DNA of 64,000 nucleotides, from assembly GCF_000211815.1 (NCBI RefSeq), contig NZ_GL890823.1, positions 245,733-309,732 of the forward strand. Direction: 5' to 3'. Each line of letters opens with the position of its first letter. Position 1 is the stretch's first letter. This stretch comes from Moorena producens 3L (GTDB lineage: Bacteria; Cyanobacteriota; Cyanobacteriia; Cyanobacteriales; Coleofasciculaceae). The position numbers and the translations under genes are program-made. The notes below the pieces were generated by a model that saw only the letters and a program-made list of their open reading frames with translations, was not told the origin of the DNA and did no database searches. Shown one piece after another: positions 45,779 through 54,339 of this stretch.

Positions 45779-45843
45779 TCCACTACTCCACTACTCCCTG
45801 CTCCCTGCTCCCTGCTCCCTGCTCCCTGCTCCCTGCTCCCTAT
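45779..45843. repeat. CTCCCTG heptamer array
   Basis: Seven or more tandem units upstream of the promoter of the 73-residue gene. Confidence 0.9.
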
Positions 45844-45910
45844 TCCCCATTTGTTACAAAAGTTTTCAAAAAATGTTATAATAGAGTATTTTTTGTGTTA
45901 TAATAAAATT

Positions 45911-45978
45911 ACCGTGGGCGCTAAAACGTTCCACGGTAAGAGCCAGCCGACAGTTTCTCCCAGCTACAGGCTGGCTCT
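45911..45978 (+). promoter_or_regulatory. Two consecutive hairpins in the 5' leader of the 73-residue gene
   Basis: ACCGTGG/CCACGGT (45911-45937) is followed at once by a 10-bp stem AGAGCCAGCC/GGCTGGCTCT (45939-45978). TATAAT boxes occur at 45877-45882 and 45899-45904. The next gene starts 33 bases later. The arrangement suggests a structured leader RNA or attenuator; no known riboswitch class was recognised. Confidence 0.5.
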
Positions 45979-46010
45979 GGAGCCCCAGTTAAGGAGATAC
46001 CTAATATTTT

Positions 46011-46232
46011 ATGTCGTACTCTCAACGCCTATATCCATGGGCGCTCATTCGTCTATTGCCGAAGATGCAGCGGGTGGTTGTGCGTCGTTTTCGCAACCGT
46101 TCTGATGCGGAGGGGCACTTGCAGGCTCTGAAACGACTGATGCCCGATGAAAAATTTATTATTATCTTCGATTTAGGAGACCCTATAGACGGCGATTCTA
46201 TAGAGGGAGAGTCTATAGACGAAGAATCTTAA
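46011..46232 (+). CDS. Conserved small cyanobacterial protein, unknown
   Basis: 73 residues beginning SYSQRLYPWALIRLLPKMQR, with RFRNRSDAEGHLQALKRLMP in the middle, a sequence type familiar from many cyanobacteria. The end carries a tripled DGDS/EGES/DEES phrase, an acidic tail. AAGGAG lies about 13 bases before the ATG. Preceded by two strong hairpins. Role unknown. Confidence 0.8.
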   Translation: MSYSQRLYPWALIRLLPKMQRVVVRRFRNRSDAEGHLQALKRLMPDEKFIIIFDLGDPIDGDSIEGESIDEES

Positions 46233-46353
46233 AAAACAGGAAGTTTGGGAAGTGTGACTTGCCCAGCTCTTCAGTAATCAAATTTTAGTTGAACCCCAGA
46301 AACAGCCCTGGGTTTAACTCAGTAATTAGTCTTGATTCGATCAATTGTATTGT

Positions 46354-47277
46354 ATGGCAAAACCTGTAGATATTGGTAGCAAACGCCTCATCAGTCTCGC
46401 TCCTAATGCTTGGGTGCAATGGGTAACCGGTAATTCCCAAGTGCGGGCATCTCAGTTGCTGGATGCTGAGTTCCAATGGATTAGTCGCGAAAGCGATGTG
46501 ATTGTCAAAGCCTCTAGTCCTGAACACTCCGAATTTCTGATTCTCAATGAATTACAACTACGCTATGACCAGAACATGCCTCAGCGAATGCGCAATTATG
46601 TGGCTTTAGCTGAGGAGAAATACAACCTATCTGCTTATCCAGTATTAATTAACATCTTGCCGCCCCCAGCCACGGTCACCATTGAAAATTGCTACGAAAG
46701 CGAATTCATGGGATTAAAGGCCCGTCAAGATTATCGGGTAATTAATCTCTGGGAAGTAGATGCTGAATTAGTATTAGAACAACCTTTGCCTCCCTTATTT
46801 ACATTTGTCCCAATTTGAAAAGGTGGTGGTAGTGAATCAAAATTGCGCTCAGCCGTGCAGGCGCTACGAGCGGATCAAACCTTGAATCAACTAGAGCCAT
46901 TGTTAGCTTTCTTCGCTAGCTTTGTTTTAGAGATACCTTTAATTCAACAAATCATGAGGTGGGATATGACAGTATTACGAGAATCGCCCTGGTATCAAGA
47001 GATTTTACAAGAGGGTCTTGCTCAAGGGATTGAACAAGGCATCCAACAAGGGATTGAACAAGGGATTGAACAAGGGATTGAACAAGGGATTGAACAAGGG
47101 ATCCAACAAGAACGTCGAGGCAGTTTAGAGCGCATCCTTAAACTACGATTTTCAGAGATTCCTGTCGAGATATCCGTGAGAATTCAAGCCTTAACTCTCG
47201 AACAATTAGAAGAGTTGATGGCAACAGCATTAACGGTTAACTCCCTAGATGAGTTTACTCAACATTTGCCCAATTAA
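46354..47277 (+). pseudogene. Rpn-family (DUF4351) gene copy 1, broken by an in-frame stop
   Basis: Same frame as the intact copy at 47351-48214 and nearly identical. At 46816-46818 a TGA replaces the TTA of the other copy (ATTTGAAAA against ATCTTAAAA). The part before the stop has the nuclease core (VQWVTGNSQVRASQLLDAEF, FLILNELQLRYDQNMP); the part after has the helical C-terminus, expanded to six EQGI-type units. A 144-residue product could start at 46843. Whether the stop is read through is unknown; the simplest reading is a pseudogene. Confidence 0.82.
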
Positions 47278-47350
47278 TTAAATAAGGCCACACCCACCTC
47301 GACCGTGGGGTGGGCGTAAGTCAATAATTAGTCTTAATTGGATCAATTGT

Positions 47351-48214
47351 ATGGCAAAACGTGCAGATATTGGTAGCAAACGCCTAATCAGTCTCGCTCC
47401 TAATGCTTGGGTGCAATGGGTAACCGGTAATTCCCAAGTGCGGGCATCTCAGTTACTGGATGCTGAGTTCCAATGGATTAGTCGCGAAAGTGATGTCATT
47501 GTAAAAGCGTCTAGTCCTGAACACTCCGAATTTCTGATTCTCAATGAATTACAACTACGCTATGACCAGAACATGCCTAAGCGAATGCGCAATTATGTGG
47601 CTTTAGCTGAGGAAAAATACAACCTATCCGCTTATCCAGTATTAATTAATATCTTGCCGCCCCCAAGCACGGTCACAATCGAAGACTGTTACGACAGTGA
47701 ATTCATGGGATTAAAAGCCCGTCAAGATTATCGGGTAATTAATCTGTGGGAAGTAGATGCTGAATTAGTATTAGGACAACCATTACCTCCCCTATTTCCA
47801 TTTGTACCGATCTTAAAAGGAGGTGGTAGTGAATCGAAATTGCGGTCAGCGGTGCAGGCTTTACGAGCGGATCAAACATTGAATCAACTAGAACCGTTGT
47901 TAGCTTTCTTTGCTAGCTTTGTGCTAGAGATACCATTAATTCAACAAATCATGAGGTGGGATATGACAGTATTACGGGAATCACCCTGGTATCAAGAGAT
48001 TTTACAAGAGGGTCTTGCTCAAGGGATTGAACAAGGCATCCAACAAGAACGTCGAGGCAGTTTAGAGCGCATCCTTAAACTGCGATTTTCAGAGATTCCT
48101 TTAGAGATATCTCTGAAAATTCAAGCCTTAACTCTCGAACAATTAGAAGAGTTGATGGCCACAGCATTAACGGTTAACTCCCTAGATGAGTTTACTCAAC
48201 ATTTGCCCAAGTAA
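47351..48214 (+). CDS. Rpn-family (DUF4351) putative recombination-promoting nuclease, copy 2
   Basis: 287 residues, intact. N-terminal ~160 residues are the PD-(D/E)XK-like part with QWVTGN, SDVIVKASSPEHSEFLILNE and the YDQNMPKRMRNYVALAEE segment; C-terminal ~80 residues contain helices and the repeated GIEQGIQQE phrase and a DUF4351-like LEELMATALTVNSLDEFTQ end. Such proteins resemble transposases but are thought to nick DNA and promote RecA-independent recombination. A tandem duplicate of the pseudogene 74 bases upstream. The copy here has fewer EQGI units. Confidence 0.85.
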   Translation: MAKRADIGSKRLISLAPNAWVQWVTGNSQVRASQLLDAEFQWISRESDVIVKASSPEHSEFLILNELQLRYDQNMPKRMRNYVALAEEKYNLSAYPVLINILPPPSTVTIEDCYDSEFMGLKARQDYRVINLWEVDAELVLGQPLPPLFPFVPILKGGGSESKLRSAVQALRADQTLNQLEPLLAFFASFVLEIPLIQQIMRWDMTVLRESPWYQEILQEGLAQGIEQGIQQERRGSLERILKLRFSEIPLEISLKIQALTLEQLEELMATALTVNSLDEFTQHLPK

Positions 48215-48363
48215 TGTAAGCATTCAGCGGTCAGCCGTCAGCCGTCAGCTTTGTGGCACAGGCTTCTAACCTGTGACTTTCGTGACTATTAAACGAATGC
48301 TTGCCTGTTGTCTTGATGCAGTCGCTCATGGGGGTTTCCCCCAAGACCGCGCTGCATCGCTTA
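48214..48363. repeat. MITE-type left end and palindromic element
   Basis: GTAAGCATTCAGCGGTCAGC at 48217 marks the left end of a MITE family member. No matching right end is found, though GCTTGCC-like sequence occurs near 48300. From 48314 to 48358 lies a copy of the GATGCAGTCGC/GGGGGTTTCCCCC/GCTGCATCGC element. Confidence 0.6.
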
Positions 48364-48503
48364 TTCAAAAGCTGTTCGGTGTAGCGTGCCCTATGCCCAT
48401 CAGCACATCAAGTAGCGTGCCCTATGCCCATCAGCTGATACGCGACACGCTGATAGCTGACAGTGCTACACCCTACCTCGACCCTGGGGTTAGGGGTGGG
48501 TTA

Positions 48504-49535
48504 CTATTGCCTATTGCCTCTTGCCTCTTGCCTATTGCCTATTGCCTTTTGCCTTTTGCCTAGGGTCAGCAACCCTAACAAACCGGCACCATAAGCAGGC
48601 TGATCGCGAGGCCAAATTACTTTAACATTAGGGCTAAGCATGACTAGAGATGATTCAAATTGCTGACGGATTGAGGAAAGACCATGCCATACACTTCCGG
48701 TTGTTACTACTTCACATACTGAGTCAGGGCTAAATACGCTTTCAATTACAACTTGGGTAGCTTTGGCTAGTTGATTAACGGTATCTTCGATAATGCTAAT
48801 GGCTACCTGATCCCCTTCAGCCGCTGCTCGATCCACAATTGGTGCTAAGGATGCAATTTCTTTGACTCCCCACCCTGGCTGATAAATAATATCTGTGATA
48901 TAATTAAAGCTTGATAAGTTAAAATGGGTGGTGAAGCGCTCCTGAAGACTAGTTGTTGTTAGACTGGTTACTGCGCAGCCATCATAGGCTTTCATAGCGG
49001 CTCGTAATCCAGACACGGCAATGTGATAGGCACTGCCAACATCTCCTAGGATATGCCCCCAGCCACCAACTCGCTTGGTATTTCCCTGGGCATTGCGTCC
49101 AAAAATGATTGAGCCGGTGCCTGCGATCGCAACAACTCCCACAGGCTTACCGACTCCCCCCACTAAGGCAATCAAAGCATCATCACAAATCACAACATTA
49201 GAGGGGAGCAATGCCCAAGTGACGGGAATTGTCTGACTTGACAACAACTGTGGGACGAAGCCTTGCACCACTTCTCTATCTCGTGGACGACCAACACCGG
49301 CTAATCCCAAACACATCGCTTCCACTGTGACCGATTCCATGGACAGTTTAGCGGAAGCTTGTTGGGTGGCTTGGCGAATGGCTGATTCTATGGAGGCGAA
49401 AGCGGTTTTGATACCAACGGTGTGATAATTGGAGGCATCAGCTTCTCCTCGACCTAGGATTTGACCTTGGTGGTTGATCACTACACAAAGGGTTTTACTG
49501 GCACCGCCATCTATTCCGATTATACAAGTGGTCAT
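48504..49535 (-). CDS. BadF/BadG-type ATPase, probable N-acetylglucosamine kinase
   Basis: 343 residues of the ASKHA fold. Phosphate-1 loop IIGIDGGASKTLCVV (6-20), phosphate-2 and adenosine motifs VVAIAGTGSIIFGRN near 134-148, and RVGGWGHILGDVGSAY. Known relatives phosphorylate N-acetylglucosamine from cell-wall recycling; the family is also home to activators of dehydratases, so substrate is tentative. The last ~14 residues (QKAIGNRQEARGNRQ) are translated heptamer repeat, i.e. a repeat array has grown into the end of the gene. Stop lies inside the repeat. Confidence 0.83.
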   Translation of the reverse strand: MTTCIIGIDGGASKTLCVVINHQGQILGRGEADASNYHTVGIKTAFASIESAIRQATQQASAKLSMESVTVEAMCLGLAGVGRPRDREVVQGFVPQLLSSQTIPVTWALLPSNVVICDDALIALVGGVGKPVGVVAIAGTGSIIFGRNAQGNTKRVGGWGHILGDVGSAYHIAVSGLRAAMKAYDGCAVTSLTTTSLQERFTTHFNLSSFNYITDIIYQPGWGVKEIASLAPIVDRAAAEGDQVAISIIEDTVNQLAKATQVVIESVFSPDSVCEVVTTGSVWHGLSSIRQQFESSLVMLSPNVKVIWPRDQPAYGAGLLGLLTLGKRQKAIGNRQEARGNRQ

Positions 49536-49552
49536 TTATAGTTAGTTGATTC

Positions 49553-49850
49553 TAATGAAACTGGCAAGATGCCAGTTCTACGCAAATTGAAACTGGCAAG
49601 ATGCCAGTTCTACGCCTGATGCCAGTTTAGCGATGGCTCGAAGAGCCCGCCAAAGGCGATCGCATTCAAAACTGGCGTTGCATCAGTCTTCGCCCTGAAT
49701 AGGAGTAGAGTGGGCATCCTGCCCGCGCGAAAATAAGGAGGAAACTGGCAAGATGCCAGTTCTACGCCTGATGCCAGTTCTACGCCTGATGCCAGTTCTA
49801 CGCCTGATGCCAGTTCTACGCCTGATGCCAGTTTAGCGATCGCATTCAAA
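49553..49850. repeat. AACTGGCAAGATGCCAGTT palindromes and CTGATGCCAGTTCTACGC tandem repeats
   Basis: Repeated hairpins AACTGGCA...TGCCAGTT. Then four tandem 18-base units at about 49762-49833, and a GAGTGGGCATCCTGCCCGCGCG element at 49708-49730. The same families recur in inverse orientation at 55255-55495. Confidence 0.85.
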
Positions 49851-49869
49851 AGTAGGCAAAAGCTCACAA

Positions 49870-50055
49870 TTATTTATTGTCTGGATCTTCTTGCTTCAGA
49901 AGCGCATCCACTAATACTGTGACTTGCACCAGGGAATTGATCACATCACTGGCTTGGGTAAAGGGTTTACCTTCATACTCGCAGTAGGCTGACCAGATTA
50001 GAGGAATAGCAACAAGTCCGACGAGCCAACCCTTGATGGTTTTAGGATTATACAT
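49870..50055 (-). CDS. Small membrane-associated protein, unknown
   Basis: 61 residues from ATG 50055 (an upstream ATG at 50082 would add nine mostly hydrophobic residues). Residues ~7-22 (IKGWLVGLVAIPLIWSAYC) are one membrane segment; the rest (ASDVINSLVQVTVLVDALL) is amphipathic, ending KQEDPDNK. No family recognised. Divergent from the sigma-factor-like gene. Confidence 0.55.
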   Translation of the reverse strand: MYNPKTIKGWLVGLVAIPLIWSAYCEYEGKPFTQASDVINSLVQVTVLVDALLKQEDPDNK

Positions 50056-50240
50056 GGGCAGGAATAAAAACAACAGCCTCATCTGTTTTTGTTAACTTTC
50101 TCAAAGAGCGATTCCATGCCAAATCGAGCTAGAGAGCCCATTTGAAAAATTTTTTCCGACTTTGCATAGAATCCAAGGTTGGCCACCGTTAGTTATTTAG
50201 AAAGGTAAATCCAGGAGATGGATTGAGATGGAGTTAACCC

Positions 50241-50897
50241 ATGAACGAACTGGAGGAACGACTACAACAGCTAGCGTTAGAAGCTCAAAAGCATTCCCCA
50301 AAAAGCCGTGGCCGTCGTCTCGTCCTGACTCGGCTGATTCATATGATTCAAGCATCCGGCAAATTATCTCGCAGGAGATTTGACACTCCTCAGGAGGTTT
50401 ACGATGATGCACTTCAAGAGACTTTGTTGTATGTGTTAAAAAAAATTGACACTTATGAACCGAGAGCTCCGGTGATTAACTGGGTCAATTACGTCCTCAA
50501 GAGACGGTTGATTGATGGCAATAAACGACATACCAAAGGGGGAAAGGAGTACTCACTAGATGCACCAATAAACTCTTCCGATGGGGGTAAGATCAATCAA
50601 TCAGGTATGACCTATTTAGAAACCGTTGCCCAACCAGAAGACACTCCGTTACCTTCACAGCTTGTACGTCAGTGTATTGAAGAAGACTCTGATGGGCTGT
50701 TTGCCAGCAGACACGTTAAAGGACATCCTCAGGCCAACTTCAGAACTATTGCTCTTTTATATCTTGACCGGAAGAGTTGGCAACAGACTGCTGTAGCAGT
50801 TGGGTTAAAGCCAAAGCAAGCCTCAACGGTGCAAAGTTTCTACTGCCGCTCTTGTAAGTATTTTGCTGACAGGTTTAAGGAATACTTGCAGGAATAA
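50241..50897 (+). CDS. Sigma-70-like (ECF-type) regulator
   Basis: 218 residues. Residues ~40-95 resemble sigma region 2 (ALQETLLYVLKKIDTYEPRA then VINWVNYVLKRRLIDGNKR, the Asp-Trp-type core helix). Residues ~165-215 (NFRTIALLYLDRKSWQQTAV ... AVGLKPKQAST) resemble a weak region 4 HTH. Cyanobacterial sigma-like proteins of this kind are commonly followed by DUF1822 and CHAT-protease genes, as here (39 bases to the next start). GGAG lies 9 bases before the ATG. Target promoters unknown. Confidence 0.78.
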   Translation: MNELEERLQQLALEAQKHSPKSRGRRLVLTRLIHMIQASGKLSRRRFDTPQEVYDDALQETLLYVLKKIDTYEPRAPVINWVNYVLKRRLIDGNKRHTKGGKEYSLDAPINSSDGGKINQSGMTYLETVAQPEDTPLPSQLVRQCIEEDSDGLFASRHVKGHPQANFRTIALLYLDRKSWQQTAVAVGLKPKQASTVQSFYCRSCKYFADRFKEYLQE

Positions 50898-50936
50898 CTG
50901 ACAAATAAGATTCAATGTATAGACGAGAGAGTAACC

Positions 50937-51614
50937 ATGAATAACTTAACGGAAAAATTAACATTCTCTGTGCCTCTTACCAGAGATTGGTATCAACTAG
51001 CAGAAACCTTTAGTCGGGAACAGCACGAGCCGGACAAAGCTCAAGACGTTTACCTCAATACATTAGCAGTTTATGCCGTAAACTTCTACTTACAGTGTAT
51101 GGAAGTAGAAACTGATTTACCAGCAAGTGATAGCAGTAATCCAGCCCTGCGATCGCTAATGAATGTATCCGATTTGATGGTTAAAGGTTGGGGAAAATTG
51201 GAATGTCGTCCTGTTTTACCTGGTGACCTAGTTTGTGACATCCCACCAGAAAGTCGCCAAGACCGAGTTGGTTATGTGGTGGTAGAAATTCATAAACCAA
51301 GTAATCAAGCTAAACTGCTAGGATTTTCCAAAACTGCAGTAGAAGGAAGCTTGGATATTAGTAAAATCGAGTCTCTTGAGCAGTTAATTAACCAATTACC
51401 AGAGCTGGAATCAAAGGTCGTAAAATTACTGGAATGGTTGAAGGATAATTTTGAATTAGTTCGTCGTCAATCTAAATTTATTTATCACTTAGAGAAACTT
51501 ATTCACAAATATCCAGAATATGCAGAAATTTTAGAATTCGTAATTGAAAGGATGAAGAAAAAAAAACAAGTCCAAATATTAGGATTTATTCAAATGCTGA
51601 ATAATAAGGATTAA
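50937..51614 (+). CDS. DUF1822 family protein
   Basis: 225 residues. Typical opening SVPLTRDWYQLAETFSREQ, then YLNTLAVYAVNFYLQCMEVE and KLECRPVLPGDLVCDIPPE with LLGFSKTAVEG, all hallmarks of DUF1822. C-terminal ~80 residues are helical and Lys-rich. It follows the sigma-like gene by 39 bases on the same strand, an operon usually completed by a CHAT-domain protease gene; here only a CHAT remnant is found 2.1 kb further on. Biochemical role unknown. Confidence 0.88.
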   Translation: MNNLTEKLTFSVPLTRDWYQLAETFSREQHEPDKAQDVYLNTLAVYAVNFYLQCMEVETDLPASDSSNPALRSLMNVSDLMVKGWGKLECRPVLPGDLVCDIPPESRQDRVGYVVVEIHKPSNQAKLLGFSKTAVEGSLDISKIESLEQLINQLPELESKVVKLLEWLKDNFELVRRQSKFIYHLEKLIHKYPEYAEILEFVIERMKKKKQVQILGFIQMLNNKD

Positions 51615-51676
51615 TACTGGTAATTATTTATTAAAAATCTAACACTTTGTCTAGAAGCGTTAACTCAAAATTAGGC

Positions 51677-52435
51677 TTATAATCTTCTAGGGATTATATT
51701 GATGATCTCGTCCAAGTAAAGGGTTATTTCTTTAGCTTCTTCAGGATCAAAACTTAGACTAACCTTTTGGTTTTTAATAAAATCTAGTGCATCTACATAA
51801 AGCTGTAAATCCCTATTCACAGGAATCTTTGATTCCTGTATTGCTCTATCCATCAGCTCCCAACTTCCTAACTCTAAACAGTAATAGATCAACTGCAAAT
51901 ATTTTCTGATTTCTTGAGAAAATACCTCAATATCCTCTGAGTAATCTGTATCTACATTGTTTGGATTCTGGTCATAATGCTTCCTTAAAGCTGCTTCGGC
52001 AGCTTCTTGGGATAACGCTTTTCGGTTAGCCTTGAGCCATTCCATAGCTTGAAGGCTAGCCTCCTCACTTTTTTTAAACTCACTTAGTGCTGTCTCTAGT
52101 CCCTTAATTAACTCCCCCGCACGCTCCGAGTCTCCCGTATCCTTGGCTTGGATTTGTTCTATAGATTCTGATACGAAGAGTTCTTCTGGAGATAGTACAT
52201 CTTCCGGTTTTAGACCTAAAGCTTCGATAATTGCGATCGCATAACCCCGATCCACAGGTTTTCCACTGAAGAAGCGCTTAACTGTTCTATCGCTGATATT
52301 TTCTGCTCTTTCTGCAAGGCGATCAAAAGTTAGGGACTGACCTTCGTCATCTGTTTCAGTGGCTTTAGCTTGGTTAAGACGCCTTATTCCTTCAGGACTG
52401 GCACTAACACCACGGGGCTTGCGCTGTTTACTCAT
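51677..52435 (-). CDS. HTH transcriptional regulator-like protein
   Basis: 252 residues from ATG 52435 (SKQRKPRGVSASPEGIRRLN, the usual start; the upstream ATG at 52486 would add 17 residues). The N-terminal ~85 residues are an XRE-like helix-turn-helix (TFDRLAERAENISDRTVKRF then VDRGYAIAIIEALGLKPEDV). In cyanobacteria this domain is often fused to NB-ARC or vWA parts, but here it is followed by a helical domain only. Direct repeats AGAAAAGGACACTTAT lie just upstream and may be its operators. A truncated copy of the N-terminus lies at 52722-52859. Confidence 0.75.
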   Translation of the reverse strand: MSKQRKPRGVSASPEGIRRLNQAKATETDDEGQSLTFDRLAERAENISDRTVKRFFSGKPVDRGYAIAIIEALGLKPEDVLSPEELFVSESIEQIQAKDTGDSERAGELIKGLETALSEFKKSEEASLQAMEWLKANRKALSQEAAEAALRKHYDQNPNNVDTDYSEDIEVFSQEIRKYLQLIYYCLELGSWELMDRAIQESKIPVNRDLQLYVDALDFIKNQKVSLSFDPEEAKEITLYLDEIINIIPRRL

Positions 52436-52470
52436 AGATAACAAATCTGTGTGATTGTCGTTGTTGAGAA

Positions 52471-52957
52471 GGACAGAAAAGGACACTTATTGATCCGAAA
52501 CTGCTGCTTGACTGACTTTTCTGGCTTCCTAGGTTGAGTGGAATATAGTCAAATCCAACGCTGGCAATGGTTTGCTTAGGTTTCACTACCGATCCACCGC
52601 TCTAGGTAAAATCAAGGGTTTTAGGAGTAAAGTCAGTCAATCAGTCCAAAACTATGACTCAAGAGCTTAGAAAAGGACACTTATCTATCTTTGCTTTACT
52701 GTTGCTGAACTATTTTAGCGCTCAGCTTGCTCTTGGTGCAAGGCGCTCATAAGTTAGGGGCTTACCTTCGTGATCTCTTTGACTGGCTCTAGCTTGGTTA
52801 AGACGCCTTATTCCTTTAGGAATGGCTCTAATGCTACCAAGCTTGCCCTTTTGACTCATTGATAATTAATCCGTGTGATTCTAGTTGTTAAGAAGGACAG
52901 AAAAGGACACTTATTGATCCGAAACTGTCACTCAAGAGGTTAGAAAAAGACACTTAT
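52471..52957. promoter_or_regulatory. Four direct repeats of (GGAC)AGAAAAGGACACTTAT
   Basis: Copies at 52471-52490, 52669-52684, 52895-52914 and 52942-52957 (the last with one change). Two of them begin GGACAGAAAAGGACAC, itself a tandem GGACA pair. All have the same orientation in a regulator gene's upstream region, as expected for operators or for repeat spread by the local duplication. Confidence 0.65.
52722..52859 (-). pseudogene. Truncated copy of the HTH regulator N-terminus, 45 codons
   Basis: Reads MSQKGKLGSI then PKGIRRLNQARAS and LTYERLAPRAS to a TGA at 52722. It matches the first ~45 residues of the 51677-52435 protein and stops inside the helix-turn-helix. Its upstream DNA repeats that of the full gene. 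A peptide with partial HTH could still be made, but the DNA-binding fold would be incomplete. Confidence 0.75.
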
Positions 52958-53050
52958 TATCTTGCCTTTATCTTTCCTTTACTGTCCTTGATACACCCAT
53001 CTGCAAAATCTAGGATGGTGTTATAAGCAATCAAGCATCAGGACAAAACC

Positions 53051-53377
53051 ATGACCAACTTACTAAAGCAATTTACTAGCACTTTTAAGGCACAGAAGAA
53101 TACGCAACAGAATAGAGAAAAAACTACTGTAGTCACAACTCCAGCAACTGATAAAAACGGTGAGTCCCCAGTAGTAAGGCAATTTTCCATCTGGGGAATT
53201 GCCTTCCTGCTGATATCTGTATCTATAATATTTAACCTAGGACCTCACTTGATTGCCAAATCTAAGTTCACAGGGAAATATAATAGCAAGGTAGAGATCA
53301 GCGTAGAGGGAATCACGGTAACAACTGAAATAGACACAAGAGAAAGTAGTGGAGCAAATGACAATACCGAAGAATAA
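53051..53377 (+). CDS. Small single-pass membrane protein, unknown
   Basis: 108 residues. A polar N-terminus (QKNTQQNREKTTVVTT) is followed by one membrane segment at ~49-70 (WGIAFLLISVSIIFNLGP) and a mostly beta, charged tail. No family recognised. It lies within the former sigma/DUF1822/CHAT locus and shares its strand. Confidence 0.6.
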   Translation: MTNLLKQFTSTFKAQKNTQQNREKTTVVTTPATDKNGESPVVRQFSIWGIAFLLISVSIIFNLGPHLIAKSKFTGKYNSKVEISVEGITVTTEIDTRESSGANDNTEE

Positions 53378-53710
53378 GAAACTGAGGAAACCAGCCAGCT
53401 AAGTTCATCCTATCGTTAAGTGGTTATGTATAAGAATTATGGGGGCTATCTGCCCTTGGGCAGCCCCTTTCAGTGATCGCCAAAGGCGATCGCTCCCTCC
53501 CCAGCTCCGATAGAATAATCAGGATACTTAGAATGATTCGCCTTAATAATGGCTATCCACAGCATAGGCTATTATATACAGCACTTACCTATTGCTCCCA
53601 TTATTCCCTGTTCCCATGATCCCCTCAACTGTAGAGGGTGAGGTAATCCGGATTTTGACGTGGTATTTTACTTTCTTTGATTAGTCTTAAAGCTTGCTAC
53701 CTAACTACCT
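53378..53710. other. Gap before the CHAT remnant
   Basis: No intact gene. Contains GCAGCCCCTTTCAGTGATCG and a GATCGCCAAAGGCGATCGC HIP1 palindrome near 53476. The missing 5' part of the CHAT gene is not recognisable here. Confidence 0.5.
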
Positions 53711-54124
53711 ATGCTTAATGGGTTGTTTGCTCCCACTCGTATCTCAGGTATTGGGAGTGCGATCGCCTTGGCTCCTTCTGTAGAAGAAAACGGACTACTA
53801 ACTGCTGAAGAAATCTTTAAGATGAAACTCAGTGCGGAACTAGTAGTAGTCAGTGCCTGCGAGACCGGAGTCGGTCACATCAACAGTGAGGGGGTTATTG
53901 GTTTATCTCGTTCCTTAGTTGCAGCGGGTGTTCCCAGTGTGATGGTTTCCTTGTGGTCAATCCCTGATGATAAAACCACAGAATTGATGACCGAGTTTTA
54001 TCGGAATCTTAACCGCACAGGGGATAAAGCTCAAGCGTTGCGCCAAGCGATGTTGACTATGATTCCGAAGTCAGGTAATCCGAAAGATTGGGCGGCATTT
54101 ACGTTGATTGGTGAAGCGCTTTAG
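53711..54124 (+). pseudogene. CHAT-protease C-terminal remnant
   Basis: 137 codons matching the end of a CHAT-domain caspase-like protease: SAIALAPSVEENGLLTAEEI, then the catalytic Cys in VVSACETG (C50) and GLSRSLVAAGVPSVMVSLWS, and the final KDWAAFTLIGEAL. The catalytic His (HFATHG type) and the TPR region that should precede it are missing, so no active peptidase can form. The ATG at 53711 falls inside the domain. Remnant of the usual sigma/DUF1822/CHAT locus. Confidence 0.85.
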
Positions 54125-54126
54125 GG

Positions 54127-54165
54127 AATCGGGAGTAGGGAGTAGGGAGTAGGGAGTAGGGAAAA
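54127..54165. repeat. GGGAGTA heptamer array
   Basis: Five 7-base units directly after the CHAT remnant. Confidence 0.9.
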
Positions 54166-54339
54166 ATCGTGCGTATAGCGGTTTTTAGTCTAATAAGGTA
54201 CACAGGCTTTTTTCCCTCTTGCCTCTTTTCTGTTCCCAGATCAGCTGTTGCCTAAAACCCAGTACTCTGTACCTCACTGAATTAAAAACCGCTATAATAC
54301 AAATGTAAAGTTGATGCAGTGGTTAAAAAACAAATATGT

